Assembly (NCBI GenBank): GCA_963978895.1
Contig: OZ022247.1
Span: 15,694,312-15,758,311, forward strand
Direction of reading: 5' to 3'
DNA: 64,000 nucleotides
Source: Erpobdella octoculata
Lineage: Eukaryota > Annelida > Clitellata > Hirudinida > Erpobdellidae
Part shown: positions 1 through 10,998 of the stretch, piece by piece
Position numbering within the stretch: position 1 is the first letter of the stretch
How the letters are laid out: each line of letters starts with the position of its first letter
Made by a program: the position numbers and the translations under genes
The notes under the pieces: generated by a model
What the model was told of the DNA's origin: nothing
What the model saw: the letters and a program-made list of their open reading frames with translations, nothing else
Databases searched by the model: none

Positions 1-663
1 TCTATTATTACAAAGTCATCTCTCAGCATTTCTGGTGTTTCTATTACCCGTGTCACCTCATATAGATTTTTAGGTGTGTTTCTTGATCAACATTTAACAT
101 GGACTGATCACATTAAGCATGTTAAATCTAAAGTTTCTAAGTATATTGGAATTATGTATAGATTACGTCGTTTTATAGACACAAAAACTTGTATTATGTT
201 GTATTATGCATTTGTCTTTCCCTATATTTCTTACTGCAATATTGTTTGGGCTTCTAATTACCCAACTCGTCTTCTTTCTTTACACATTTTGCTCAAACGA
301 CTCATCCGTAATATTTTTTTTTTACATCCTCTTTCTTCTTGTAAGTCAAAATTTACTGAACATAAGCTTTTAAACATTTATCAAGTCAATCTGTTTCAAA
401 TTGGTTCTTTTATGTATAAATATTCTAATTCTACTCTACCTCAATCCTTTCATGATTTCTTCTTAAAGTCGTCCGATATTCATACCCATTTTTTGCGATC
501 ATCTAATCTTTTCCGTCCAGAATTTGCAAACACAAGACTAAAAACCTTCTCTATTAAATGTTTAGGTCCGCGTACATATTCAGTCATCCCTATTTCAATA
601 CAGTCCTCTGAGTCCTTTTCATTATTTAAATCTCGTCTTAAATCTCACTTATTAAAATTATAA
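1..663 (+). CDS. CR1/L2-like LINE ORF2, C-terminal end (partial)
   Basis: The frame is open from the first base of the window to a TAA at 661-663, so the 5' part lies outside. Seen: the thumb and C-terminal region after the reverse transcriptase palm, with FLGVFLDQHLTW, then YYAFVFPYISYCNIVW, then TRLKTFSIKCLGP. The same three blocks recur in the LINE at 42.6-43.5 kb, and the last recurs in the fragment at 7.1-7.6 kb. Known: CR1/L2-group LINE ORF2 proteins end this way, without RNase H. In the element the protein copies its RNA at a nicked genomic target. No stop interrupts this part. The catalytic motifs are not in the window, so whether the copy is intact is unknown. Confidence 0.8.
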   Translation, partial: SIITKSSLSISGVSITRVTSYRFLGVFLDQHLTWTDHIKHVKSKVSKYIGIMYRLRRFIDTKTCIMLYYAFVFPYISYCNIVWASNYPTRLLSLHILLKRLIRNIFFLHPLSSCKSKFTEHKLLNIYQVNLFQIGSFMYKYSNSTLPQSFHDFFLKSSDIHTHFLRSSNLFRPEFANTRLKTFSIKCLGPRTYSVIPISIQSSESFSLFKSRLKSHLLKL

Positions 664-977
664 TATATTCTATCATCTCAGATTCGAACGTATATTGTAT
701 ATTATTAAATGTTAAATTTTGTTATTTTGTTCATCTTAGTAATTTATTTCAGTTATTTTACCATTCTAAATTTATTGTATTGTATGTACCTGTATTATTA
801 TTATTCGTAAATGTTTCATCTGCACTGGTCATCCTCAAGCGAGATTCATCTCTTCGGATGTTCCTTTTGGGCACTACTCATTCATTTTTTGTTGCATGCT
901 TTTATTTCAATTTTTATGTGTTTCTTTAATGTGTTTTTGTATGCCCAATAAACAATGATAAACATAAAAAAAAAAAA
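664..977 (+). repeat. LINE 3' untranslated region with poly(A) end
   Basis: AT-rich sequence follows the ORF stop. It contains AATAAA at 947-952 and ends in an A-run at about 966-977, which is the usual end of a retrotransposed LINE copy. Confidence 0.65.
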
Positions 978-1417
<440 letters not shown>

Positions 1418-1756
1418 CAGTTGATAACGCAACATATGTCAATCAAATTTCATTAAGAAATAATGACGAAATCGCAGTTACTATTAAAGTTTTCGAATGC
1501 TTGCGACATCTAGCTACTGAAAAATAGACAATAATGACAATAATTAAGTTTATTCTAGCGATTCATAACGTTAAAGTCGAAGTTATTTTAAACACAATAT
1601 TTCTCGAATTTATTTTAACTTTAATATTCTTCGTTGAATATAATCTTTTACTTGACTCAAAACTGAATTATCTCACTTTGTAGAATTTCGCACGGTTCTA
1701 ACAAATCTTTTGATAATTAAAATTTCTCTTTTCCAAAAAAACCTCTTACTTCTTTA
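1418..1756. other. No recognisable feature
   Basis: AT-rich sequence. I see no coding frame, repeat copy or structured motif in it. Confidence 0.5.
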
Positions 1757-1857
1757 ATGAAGACCCCTAATAGGAAAAAGACCAATAACAATTATATATA
1801 TATATACTATACATATATATATACATATATATACATATACATATACTCATACATTCC

Positions 1858-1911
<54 letters not shown>

Positions 1912-2119
1912 GACAAATAACAATTATATATATATATATATACATATATACATACATATATACATATACATATACCTATTCATTCATATATATATACATA
2001 CATTCAAACATACATATATATCTATATTAATGATAAAAAAATTATACGCACACACAATGTCACAAGAGCACAAATATACATATATACATATATATACACA
2101 TACATACATACATACATAA
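1757..2119. repeat. Low-complexity TA/CATA tract
   Basis: Mixed (TA)n, (CATA)n and ACATATA runs, the purest being TA at about 1861-1907. The open frame across it is poly Tyr-Ile and is not a gene. Confidence 0.85.
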
Positions 2120-2227
2120 ATGACTATTGTTTAAACATATCCAATCATTATAAAATGCACACATAATAAAATAAGATAAACAAATATCACGAAAATACGT
2201 AAGATGAACCATCTTCATATAATACAA

Positions 2228-2753
2228 ATGATAATTGGTATTTGAGTAAATTTTTTGAACTCGAATCTGAAACTAAGAAAAATATTGTGGTAAAATTCAA
2301 ACTATGTTTGACGAAGCAGTCAGCACGGCAAAAAAATATTAACTCCAATCTGAAGAAGCATATCGAACGACATCATCCTTTTCCTCGTGGGCTAAAACCC
2401 CTAATGGATTTAGAAAAAGGAAAATCTGATGACCCCAAAATGGTAAGTTGTAAAACTTGTTAATACTGGCTAGTGCAACCATGCCAAGATTTAGGTTACG
2501 AATAGTTACGATGGAATAATTAGTAAAACAAGTAAAGGAAAATGAGTTTTTCAACAAAAACTTTGATTTCAAATACACTCGATTTAGAAATACGAAACGT
2601 TTCACAATTAAAGTAACTACAAAGTAACTAGTTACATTTTTTAGTAACTTGTAACTGTAACTAGTTACATTTGAATTGTTGTAACTTGTAACTGTAAAAA
2701 AGTAACTAGTAACTGTAACTAGTTACATTTTCAAAGTAACTTCCCCAACACTG
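2228..2753 (+). pseudogene. hAT transposon fragment: BED finger exon and right terminal inverted repeat
   Basis: A frame at 2242-2463 reads SKFFELESETKKNIVVKFK, then NSNLKKHIERHH. This is the layout of a BED zinc finger of hAT transposases (aromatic start, CxxC region, N..+H....H), though one of the paired cysteines appears lost (KFKLC). Downstream, 2620-2735 is a run of palindromic AGTAACTAGTTAC-type repeats, ending at 2753 in AAGTAACTTCCCCAACACTG, which reads inward as CAGTGTTGGGGAAGTTACTT, a hAT-style terminus. No left terminus was found. A block at 2525-2600 resembles 16755-16840. A 5'-truncated, dead copy. Confidence 0.5.
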
Positions 2754-3142
2754 CTGCTAACTATTTTTTGAATTTCAGCATTTTCCCTATTTAAATAAAA
2801 ATTAGAACTACGCGTTTGTAAATCTAACAAATAATGCAATAGTCAGCAAGAAATAACTTTAACCGTGAAAAAATATAACAAGCACATATACATCGTTGGA
2901 AAGGTATGAATGAGGAAAATATGAAAAACGGAATTCTATAACTGTATAACACTGTGGGGGAGTGTAGGAGAACAAATTAACAACATGGCCGACAATTAGA
3001 AAACATCCTTCCAAAACAATTATTGACAACAATGTTACAACTTGAATTAAAAGCTAAATAGTCTCAAAGCAGCGTTAATTAAATAATTTAAAAAAAATTA
3101 ATACAAATATTTTTAATAAAAAAATTTTTAATGAAATTTTTT
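2754..3142. other. No recognisable feature
   Basis: AT-rich sequence between the hAT end and the decayed coding region. Nothing supportable is seen. Confidence 0.45.
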
Positions 3143-4620
3143 TTAAATAAAACTTTTGTAAAAAGTTGAAAAATCACAGAAATTTGAAGACACCCATGTG
3201 TGGGATGACACTGGTAATGAAGGCCTTTTAAAGTTAGTCCAGTAGTACTTAGATCCACTCGTATAATTTAATTTTGATGATGAAGTTTGTGTTATCAGCC
3301 ATTTTGCAAAACTGCTGATTACGGTTTTCAAAGAGCACTGCAAAAGTGATCGAAGTCAACAAAAAGCTTGCTAAAACTGTCACATGTTAACAAAGCGGTT
3401 TCGCTCTCACCATTCCAAACTTTATCGAGCGAGCAATAACTCATCGTACAGTTCAACTAATTCTTCTAAGACAGACGGTGACACAACACCAGCCAAAAAT
3501 GATACTGTTGAAAAGCCGTTGTAGTTCCCACAACAAACTGTTTGGCCGTGGGTGCACCCTTGAACTCTTCCGTCCAACGGCATGCCACAAAACATTGAAG
3601 CTGGAGAACACTTCAGTGTGAATAGGTGTGTGCAATGAGCGATTTTTTTCGAGTTCAACTACGCTAACGCCAGAACAATCGTAACATTCAAAGGGCACAA
3701 TTTTAACACCAGTGGCACTAAATAATTCAGAAATAATGCAGTTGACATCACACATACATCATCTTCAACCGAGGGTTTCACGGTGACAGAATTGGTGCTC
3801 AAATTGGAAATACTATCAGAAAGGTCTTTTTCAAATTCACAAGTGGACACACTAAGCAGTGTGGAATTCAGTTGCTCTACCGTGTTTGCAGATTGCTTAT
3901 TGACATCAGACAACATACAGTTGTGGTGTATAATGGAATGTTTGTAGCATTTAACCTCATCATGGGAAAGACTGAAGCCTAATCAAGATAACTGCGTGTG
4001 GAACTTTTCACTTCCACTGTGATCAGCCTCAACACCAACACTGTGTAGTAGAGATAACAGAAAACTATGTGGTCTAACTGCCTGCATTATTCCCTGCCCA
4101 AGCCCTGCCACTTTCAAAGGTGCCTGAATTAGCTGTTGTAAAAGTTGCCGCAGAAGAAGTGACAAAAAGCTCGAGCCATCACAAGTGATGGATCATTTGA
4201 TGGATAGTACTCACGATGTGCTGTTACTTCTCTAATTTCTGTCATTATCAGTCCGCTGCTTTATGAACAACTTCCTTCTCCTTTATTACGTTCTGCTAAA
4301 TATTTGTCATGTAACAATAACTCACAGTAGTTCTTGAATCCAACTACATCATCTCGCCCTGATCGAGATACAAAATATATGTGCGCTCCATATCGTTGAG
4401 ATACTTTTTTCCATATATTCTACCATCTTAACACACTCTTCAGCTATGTAGCTATGATCACCATCACTTCAAACAATTTAGTCAGAAGGTAAAACTCATT
4501 TTCGCATTTTATTTTCAATTTGTCACACAAACAACTAAATGTCTGCAAAGCCTCTGAATTTTCTGCGTTTTTTTAGAATAAGTATGAAGATTACCCGCTT
4601 CACCTTATGTCACGGTTGTC
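3143..4620 (-). pseudogene. Decayed coding region of an unidentified multicopy protein
   Basis: Reading right to left, coding blocks can be followed through several stops and frameshifts: RYGAHIYFVSRSGRDDVVGF and CELLLHDKYLAERNKGEG near 4300-4400, EYYPSNDPSLVMARAF near 4180, then QAVRPHSFLLSLLHSVGVEA and LGFSLSHDEVKCYKHS at about 3930-4090, then a Cys-rich block FECYDCSGVS near 3680. The order of these blocks resembles long uncharacterised proteins that I recall as multicopy in cnidarians and other animals, probably mobile-element encoded, but I cannot name the family. At least four in-frame stops make it a pseudogene. No terminal repeats were found around it. Confidence 0.4.
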
Positions 4621-4639
4621 TCCATCGTCGAGTGTAATT

Positions 4640-5139
4640 TTGTAATGAATAACTTTATTGCGCGGACTAGGCGGAGAGCGCGATGAAAAACGCCGACTAG
4701 ACGGGTAGCGTCGGTTCGCTTATTAATCAAACTTGCTCGATTTTGGTGTGCTTCGGATTCTAGCGTCTTTCCTATTAAATTTTCGATAATAATTTCTAGT
4801 ACGTTATATAGATATTGTGTAGTCCTTTATTTATACCTAATATTATCGATTTCGGATGAGTATTAAATAAGTTGTAGGGTGAAATGTAACTTATTTTAAG
4901 CACACTTTCTTGTAAATTTGTTGACTGGTGACGTAAGCGCTTTTGTTCTGCGATGTGATGGGATCGTTAAGTAATTATCACTGACTAATTGTTGCTTCTA
5001 GCCATTTGTATCGTTGCTAAAGTAAAACTTTTTAGTATATCAAATTACAAAACGAATTATCTGTTTGGAAAAGGAGTTTAGTTTAATATTATTACTTCGT
5101 TGCGGTGATTTTGATGTATATTGCCTTTGTAAACTTTTG
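4640..5139. other. Possible 5' leader of the I/Jockey-like LINE
   Basis: No coding frame. A GC-richer stretch at 4655-4720 holds related CGGACTAGGCGG / GCCGACTAGACGG units. This may be the upstream part of the LINE 5' region, but no boundary could be placed. Confidence 0.3.
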
Positions 5140-5300
5140 TGTGTCAAACGGTCACATGGGGCTAGTCAAACGGTCACGTGGGGTTAGTCAAACGGTCACG
5201 TGGAATTAAGGCTGTATTCGGATTGGTGGTGTTTGTAAATTAAAATTGACACGTGTGCTAGGCTATATAAGGAAATTTGCGATTGGAATTTAAGTTCGTC
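5140..5300 (+). promoter_or_regulatory. Promoter-like region: repeated E-boxes and a TATA box
   Basis: Three tandem 22-bp units each contain GTCAAACGGTCAC followed by an E-box: CACATG at 5153-5158, CACGTG at 5175-5180 and CACGTG at 5197-5202. A fourth CACGTG lies at 5250-5255. TATATAA at 5264-5270 sits about 45 bp before the ATG at 5308, so a start site near 5295 is plausible. CACGTG is bound by bHLH factors such as Myc/Max/USF. This drives, or once drove, the LINE ORF1 that follows. A TATA box is unusual for a LINE, so a captured host promoter is an alternative. Confidence 0.5.
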
Positions 5301-5307
5301 GGTTGGG

Positions 5308-6443
5308 ATGGCGAGCACGATGAACACTGGTATTATCACTTTTGTGAACGACGTAGTTAAAGAGGCGGGGCCCATTGGAGTATTTTTAAATACTACTGGG
5401 TCTGAGACTGTAGAAGAGAAGGAGTCCCAGGAGGAGTCAGGCTTCCAACCAGGAGGGAAAAGACCCAACAAAGGACAGTCGAAGAGGAAGCCAAGCGGAT
5501 CTGACGTAACACGTCCGGCAGCAAAGAGAAGAAACGAGGTTTCCTCACCTGCTACCGACGGTATTTCCGAGAAGAAGGAGAAACTCGAGCTTCGGTTCAT
5601 CGAAGCTCAGAGGTTAGTGGATCTCTTTCGGGTTCAATCGTTCTTTGGTACGCTGTTTGCGCGTAAGGTTAGCATAACAGCGAATAGGCAACGCCTGATC
5701 GTTGACGTAATGTCGGCCGCTGAAAGAGAGACGTTCTTTCTAAAGTTGCCGATTACCGAGTGAAGGCCGTTAAAAAGATAGCGACAATGACCAAAGTTGT
5801 CATTGTGTGAGTATCTCCGACCATTGAAATGGAGACCCTCCAACGAGAGACGATGTGCTTTTCGGCGCAACGTATCTCTAAAAGGGTCGACGGAGTCATC
5901 ACCCCGACAACGGCGGTAGTCCTTACATTACCGCACGGAAAAGCACCGGAGCGAGTGAAGTTAGCATATCACTCGTTTCGAACTAGGCCTTATGTGTCCC
6001 AACCTATGGGCTGTTTTTGCTGCCAGGCATATGGACACTGGGCCCAGGACTGTAGAAATGCAGTCAAGTGTTCGATCTGTGCGAAAGAACACAACTGGAA
6101 CGCCTGCCCGGAGAAGGAGCGCAAGGATCGAACCCGTAAATGCCCCAAGTTTGTTTTTTCAGCTGCCGTAAACAAGGCGGTTGTGGAAAAAGCAGTCACG
6201 TACGTTGCTGCGGTGAAGATGGTAGCAAAGGAAAAGAATGCTTCCACCTCCACGAACCCAGCTGTGAAAAGACCGGAGGCAACGCCTTCTGTGGAGAAAC
6301 CAACACCGACTCCTACGCCCAACCCCGCAAGGAGCAGGACCAAGGAAACCAAGTCGGTCGTGAGCAAGGCTACCGGTGACGTGACAGATGTCCCATCAAC
6401 GGAAGGAAAGACTATACCGAAAAAACTAAGTTTATTGTTTTGA
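5308..6443 (+). pseudogene. I/Jockey-like LINE ORF1 (gag-like, CCHC zinc knuckles), broken
   Basis: Two frames make one ORF1. The first (5308-5763, 151 aa) is basic and charged. The second (about 5829-6443) carries two zinc knuckles, CFCCQAYGHWAQDC and CSICAKEHNWNAC, then a Pro/Thr/Lys-rich tail. Between them at 5761-5828 there is a TGA and a frame change, so the protein is not made whole. Known: such ORF1 proteins bind the element RNA and form the transposition particle. The ORF2 start follows about 160 bp downstream on the same strand. Confidence 0.7.
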
Positions 6444-6600
6444 TTAACTGTATTGTTAAATTTACAATAGAATTGATTAATAACTGTGGGGGTAACATGG
6501 CAAGTTGCATTAGTGCACTGCAAGTCGCTCCTGAGCTTTTGTTGGAATGATACTCAACTAGTCGTTTCAGGTTCACACTAAACAGTTCTTCCAAACCGAC

Positions 6601-7065
6601 AATGGGAGACAACCTGCTGATTCTACAGTGGAACTGCCAAAGTCTGAGAGGAAAGCTGGATGAACTCAAAGCCTACCCCGCGGAGACCACCGAACTTCCA
6701 GACCTACTCGTCCTACAAGAAACTTGGCTGACGGACAAAGTAAGATTAAATTTCTAAGGCTATAACATCGCTCGACTAAATCGTGCATCTACGCCGGGTG
6801 GGGGAGTAGCGACGCTCATCCGGTGTGGTATCTCGTATGTTAGCGATATCACCAGTCATTCGCCAGAATCATTGAGGGTAATTTCCAAACAAGGAAAGGT
6901 GCCTTCATAAACATCATCAACGTTTACAGTCAAACTTCAGTTACATACGATACACTACGCGACTCATTATACAAATCATTCGATCACCCAAACTCAATCT
7001 ATGTGTTCATCTGGTTTGTCCAAAAGAGCTACGTGGTCGATCCTAGGGGAGTCCTTTGGGAGTGA
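6601..7065 (+). pseudogene. I/Jockey-like LINE ORF2, endonuclease N-terminus (5' piece)
   Basis: An ATG at 6602 starts ILQWNCQSLRGKLDEL, then LLVLQETWLTD and STPGGGVATLI, which are the first blocks of an APE-type endonuclease (N for metal binding, E of LQETW catalytic). A stop at about 6756 and later shifts disable it. The frame ends at about 7065 where a second LINE is inserted in the opposite direction. The linker and reverse transcriptase resume at about 11800. The rest of the endonuclease seems to be missing. Confidence 0.65.
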
Positions 7066-7590
7066 TCTTTTTTTTTTTTTGAACATTTATTGAGCACGAA
7101 ACAAAACAATTAAGTACAACAGTGAAGTTATAAATAAGGAAAAAAATCAAGTGCTCAAAAGGTTCATCCAAAGGGAATTACTTCCCGCTAACTGGACGAC
7201 CTATAAACGAAAATTCAGATTTAAATACGAACCGAGACAGAGAAATAAAAGTTAACATAAGTGTATAGGAGTAAACATAAGTATATATAAGTTAACATGT
7301 TTGTATCGAAGTTAACATAAGTATATAGATATTGAAATTATGAATCTAGCTGTAATATGTAAGATTTCAACGATTTTTTAAATAGCGAAATGCTTTTCAA
7401 TGAGGATATTGTTATCGGAACACTTTATGGAGAATGTTTTGAGAGTTGTTCGAGCAAAATCAGACCGAAAGCAATGCAAAGAACGGACATCATGAGAACG
7501 TACATGAGACGATTTTGTGAAAAGGTTATCAAATGACGACCGTAACATATGGTTGTCATATTTTTACATGAAAATACTACTCACGTTACA
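7066..7590 (-). pseudogene. CR1/L2-like LINE 2: C-terminus of ORF2, 3' UTR and poly(A)
   Basis: On the minus strand, about 7560-7380 encodes FDNLFTKSSHVRSH, then FRSDFARTTLKTFSIKC, aligning with the C-terminus of the LINE at the window start. A stop near 7380 is followed by a 3' UTR ending CAATAAATGTTC and an A-run (T-run at 7069-7081 on the plus strand). The upstream part of this LINE lies at 9980-11800. The intervening 7591-9979 is a Ty3/gypsy element, so this is the outer half of a nested insertion. The reverse transcriptase domain is absent, lost with part of the gypsy element. Confidence 0.65.
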
Positions 7591-8862
7591 TTATTGTATA
7601 GTTTTCTTGATCGTTGTTGAGGGAACCTCAGCGCCGTCTTCTTCTATGGACCGTGACATGAAATCGGCAGGAATGTTGGTTCGTCCCGCCCGGTACTTGA
7701 ACTGAAGATCAAACTCTTGAAGTGCAAGGGCCCATCTTGTGAGTTTTGCACTTTTCGTCGATACTTCCGTTAGCAACGTAAGGGGATTATGGTCGGAGAA
7801 GACCGTGACCTGTGAAAGCAGCAACCACCCTTTGAACTTTTGGAGCGCCCACACCACAGCATAGGCTTCTCTTTCGATGGTTGCCCATCTTTGTTGTGTG
7901 TCACTGAGTTTAGCACTGGCAAAGGCGATGGGTTGTTCCTCTCGGTTCGCGTTCCACTGGAAGAGGCAGCATCCAACGGCTCCCGCGTTTGCATCGACAG
8001 CCAAACCAAACTCTCGTTGGTAGTCAATTGTGTAGAGGGTGACGGATTCTACTCGGAGTCTTTTTAGCTTGTTCAGCGCCTCTTCATGTATGTCCAGCCA
8101 TTCTACCTTTTGGTTTTTTCCACCCCGCATTAAGTTGATGATAACCCCAGCTACCTCTGCAAATTGTGGAATAAATCCTCGAAAATAACTAAAAAAACCA
8201 ATGATACTTCTCACGTCTCGCGTCGTTTGAACGGGTCTCAACTTATGGAGGCTTCTCTCGTCTTTGGGACCTCTCTCATCTGATATGATTTTCTTTTTCC
8301 TAGGTGCCCAGTTCTCACTCTCAACACTCGGACCACATCTGTCCACTTCATCTTTAAATCCTCTTTTGTTTTTTTGGTCATGGAAATCCCTGTCCTCGCC
8401 TACTCTTCTTGTATCTTTTTCTTCTCTTCCATTTCTTCTCCAGCTATCTTTTTTTACTGGCTCTTCTTTGCGTGCTGGTTTAAATTCTTCTCTGCGTCTC
8501 GCTAAGAACTCTTCAGTATCAGCTTTAATTTTCTTAAGCCTGCTCTGTCGCGAGAGAGCCAGTTGTCTCTCTTTTTTTATTCTGTTAACCCTTTCGATTT
8601 CATTTTCTTTCCTGTAGCTCTTATTAGCTACCTTATCTATCTCGTATGTTTCCAACAGCAAAGGAATTTCTTCTATACGTTGTGCCTCCTCGAAGTAATC
8701 AACCTGCCTCTCTTGAGCTTGCAATTTTGCCTCTTTCTCTTTCTTTTCTTTCTCGAGTTGGTCAACTTGTTTGGCTAAGATATCGTCCATACCCAATGCT
8801 GCCAATGTTTCCTGGCGGAAGTGGGTTGGATCCGCCGAGGCCGGGCCGCTCTGTACCGGCAT
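7591..8862 (-). pseudogene. Ty3/gypsy element: gag-like coiled coil fused to RNase H (internal deletion)
   Basis: An open frame of 423 codons. Residues 1-210 are a highly charged coiled coil rich in Lys/Glu/Arg, typical of a gag region. From about residue 215 the frame changes character without a stop: VRSIIGFFSYFRGFIPQF is the connection after a gypsy reverse transcriptase, followed by the RNase H block FGLAVDANAGAVG, AFASAKLS and VFSDHNPL. Protease and the reverse transcriptase palm are therefore missing, which indicates an in-frame deletion joining gag to the RNase H region. Integrase and the 3' LTR are also absent. The fusion is not a known enzyme and is probably inactive as an element. 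Confidence 0.75.
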
Positions 8863-8945
8863 AATGTCCTGAATCGTCTCGTTCGTATTGTCTGGCCTTA
8901 CAATTTCAACATCTGTTGGCGACGTGCCGCCGTCCTTTTCTATAT

Positions 8946-9368
8946 CTATGGTTGCTGCGTTGCTGTAATCATTTCATAGGATTCCAACGCTTGGATTCTT
9001 TTGACTACGCTAGGAGTTAAAAGGGTTTCTTCCCGGACGTTATTTACTACTGCAAACCACTCTTTAATCTCCGCCACATTCTTTGCGTTCTCTATCTCGG
9101 CCAATTTTATATGCATTTTCCGATCCTCTCTTTCTTTTTCTTCGCGGTCCTCACGCTCCTCTCTTTCTTTCTCTTCGCGGTCCTCACGCTCCTCCTGTCT
9201 TATCCTCTCCGCTAAATCTCTCTCGTATTGTATTCTTTCGGCGTCCGCACTATCTAATACTCCTGTAAAACTTATGTTACGCTTTCCTGGCGACTCCTCT
9301 CCCTGCGATTCATTTTCAGAATCAATCCGTGAGCTTTTCTCCGCCACCATTGATATTGGTGTATTCAT
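8946..9368 (-). CDS. Ty3/gypsy gag-like N-terminal ORF
   Basis: 140 codons starting 172 bp inside the primer-binding site. The central part is a repeated acidic/basic coiled coil (DREEKEREEREDREEK type), encoded by a short tandem repeat of CTCTCTTTCTTTTTCTTCGC units on the plus strand. It is followed by an amphipathic segment with LTPSVVKRIQALESYEM. The position after the LTR and primer-binding site, and the continuation of the charged region in the next frame downstream, make it the start of gag. It is separated from the 7591-8862 frame by a stop and about 80 bp. Confidence 0.5.
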   Translation of the reverse strand: MNTPISMVAEKSSRIDSENESQGEESPGKRNISFTGVLDSADAERIQYERDLAERIRQEEREDREEKEREEREDREEKEREDRKMHIKLAEIENAKNVAEIKEWFAVVNNVREETLLTPSVVKRIQALESYEMITATQQP

Positions 9369-9539
9369 TATCCTAACTACCTTAATTGATCACTAACCTA
9401 CAGCACTCACAATAACTTCCTAATGATCAAAAAAAAGACTAACAGAATCCACACAGAAAATTCCCTTGATTCTTTGGCGAAACTTTGGTTGAGTAGGCCC
9501 GTTCCTTGTGATGAAGATCAGCGATGTTGATGCTGATCC

Positions 9540-9553
9540 TGTCGACTGCGCCA
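9540..9553 (-). other. Primer-binding site, complementary to tRNA-Ser 3' end
   Basis: Minus strand TGGCGCAGTCGACAGGAT starts 4 bases inside the LTR. It complements a tRNA ending CGACTGCG-CCA. The CGACT.CG acceptor end is that of tRNA-Ser in animals. Confidence 0.6.
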
Positions 9554-9557
9554 GAAA

Positions 9558-9979
9558 TGTAACGTCGGTTGTCCGATGAGGAAAATCTTCAACAGGAGCC
9601 GGCGTTCAGGTTCTTATTTATTTAGACACCACAAGTTCGGAGGTACCCACAAACTTTATCAGCTCCCAAGGTACAACACACAGAGAAATCAAATCAACAA
9701 CTTAGCACGAAGTCAGGCACGAAGCACGAAACAATAATTTAATAGCACAAAGCAAAGCACGAAGCACACAGCAACAATTTAGTAGCACGAAGCAAAGCAC
9801 GAAGCACCGAAACCAATATAATAATCTTTTAAAAACAAATCCGTCCTATCGTCACATAGCATAGAAATAAAAGATAAAATAATAGATATTTAATTTAATA
9901 CCCCAGATAAAAAAATAAATAATAAAAAAAATAAAAATAATTATTTACGAATTAGTAAAAATTAGTAACAACCGTTACA
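9558..9979 (-). repeat. 5' LTR of the nested Ty3/gypsy element
   Basis: 422 bp bounded by perfect 7-bp inverted ends, TGTAACG at 9558-9564 and CGTTACA at 9973-9979, in the TG..CA form. The right edge interrupts the endonuclease frame of the surrounding LINE exactly (that frame reads FIN, then LTR sequence). The primer-binding site abuts the left edge. No second LTR was found. The element has lost its 3' half. Confidence 0.8.
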
Positions 9980-10989
9980 TTAATGAATAATGAGTAAGCA
10001 GAGGACGTATCACCACCATCGGCCATCCCAATCACCCCAGACCAGTCCATCTCACCCAACATCTGTTCAAACATCTCTTTCTGTCTCAGGCTGGTCAGCC
10101 TTCTAAATGAAACCTGATCTCTTTCAGTATTGGTGCGAGGTGCGAGATCAGTTGACAGAAAAATCGGAAGATGATCAGAGATATCATCAATCACAATCCT
10201 AGCAATAGAATGTTGTAAGGGGTAGTTTGTAAACATGTTGTCAATTGCAGAGGCAGTTTTAGAACTTATCCTGGTAGGCGCCGTAAATGCCGGAAGAAGG
10301 CTGTAAGAAGCCAGTAAATTGAAAAAATCAGCCATAGACGAGCTCTGTTCTCTACTGAGAAAATCAATATTGAAGTCGCCCATTAAAAGAATATTCATAT
10401 TTCTTTTGACGAGACAATTTAACAAATTGCTGAATTCTATGTTAAAACTGTGTAAATTTGTGTCCGGGGGACGATAAATAACACTCACTAAGAAATTTCC
10501 AGTGTTTTGACAATCCATTGAGATTAGAAGAAGCTCGTATGAAGTAAGACTGGTGTTCCAGAGTGAAGCATCAACTGTTGAATACTTGATCCGCTCATCA
10601 ATAAAAAATCCAACTCCACCACCTCTTTTCATGTCTCGATTTTGGAACACGAAGTGGAAACCCGGTTTTTCTATGCCTTTAGACGAATTTTCATCCAACC
10701 AAGTTTCTGTGACCGCCAGAATTCGAGCTCGACTTTGGCGAAGTAGTATCGTTAAATCGTCTAATTTGTTTTTCATACTCCTGCAATTAACGTGAAGGAA
10801 TGAGAAAAATTCACGAGGCAGTTGATTGGTCAGGTCATTTAAATCTTTTGGAGAAACATAAATGCTGGTGTCTTCATACATTGAACGAAATAAGTTGTCA
10901 TCTGGATCAATACCAGAATCAAATAAAGAAGAATTATCTTCAAACCTCTCAAAACCAAAACAAATTTTTTCTTTAACGACAGAATCCAT
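9980..10989 (-). pseudogene. CR1/L2-like LINE 2, ORF2 endonuclease part
   Basis: From ATG at 10989 the frame gives an APE endonuclease: FSFLHVNCRSMKNKLDDL, ILAVTETWLDEN, RGGGVGFFI, SVIYRPPDTN, LLMGDFNIDFLS, SAIDNMFTNY and ISDHLPIFLS, which is the full series of catalytic blocks (N, E, Y, D-N, T-ID, SDH). The frame is intact until the LTR insertion at 9979. It resembles the ORF2 at 43.5-45.5 kb, so the two are the same broad family. The start codon lies 9 nt after the stop of ORF1. The reverse transcriptase is not present. Confidence 0.8.
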
Positions 10990-10998
10990 TGGATGAAA

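Noticed and set aside
8264..9396. Plus-strand frames rich in Ser/Phe/Leu at 8264-8864 and 9001-9396
   Set aside because: Antisense of the Glu/Lys-rich gypsy gag frames.
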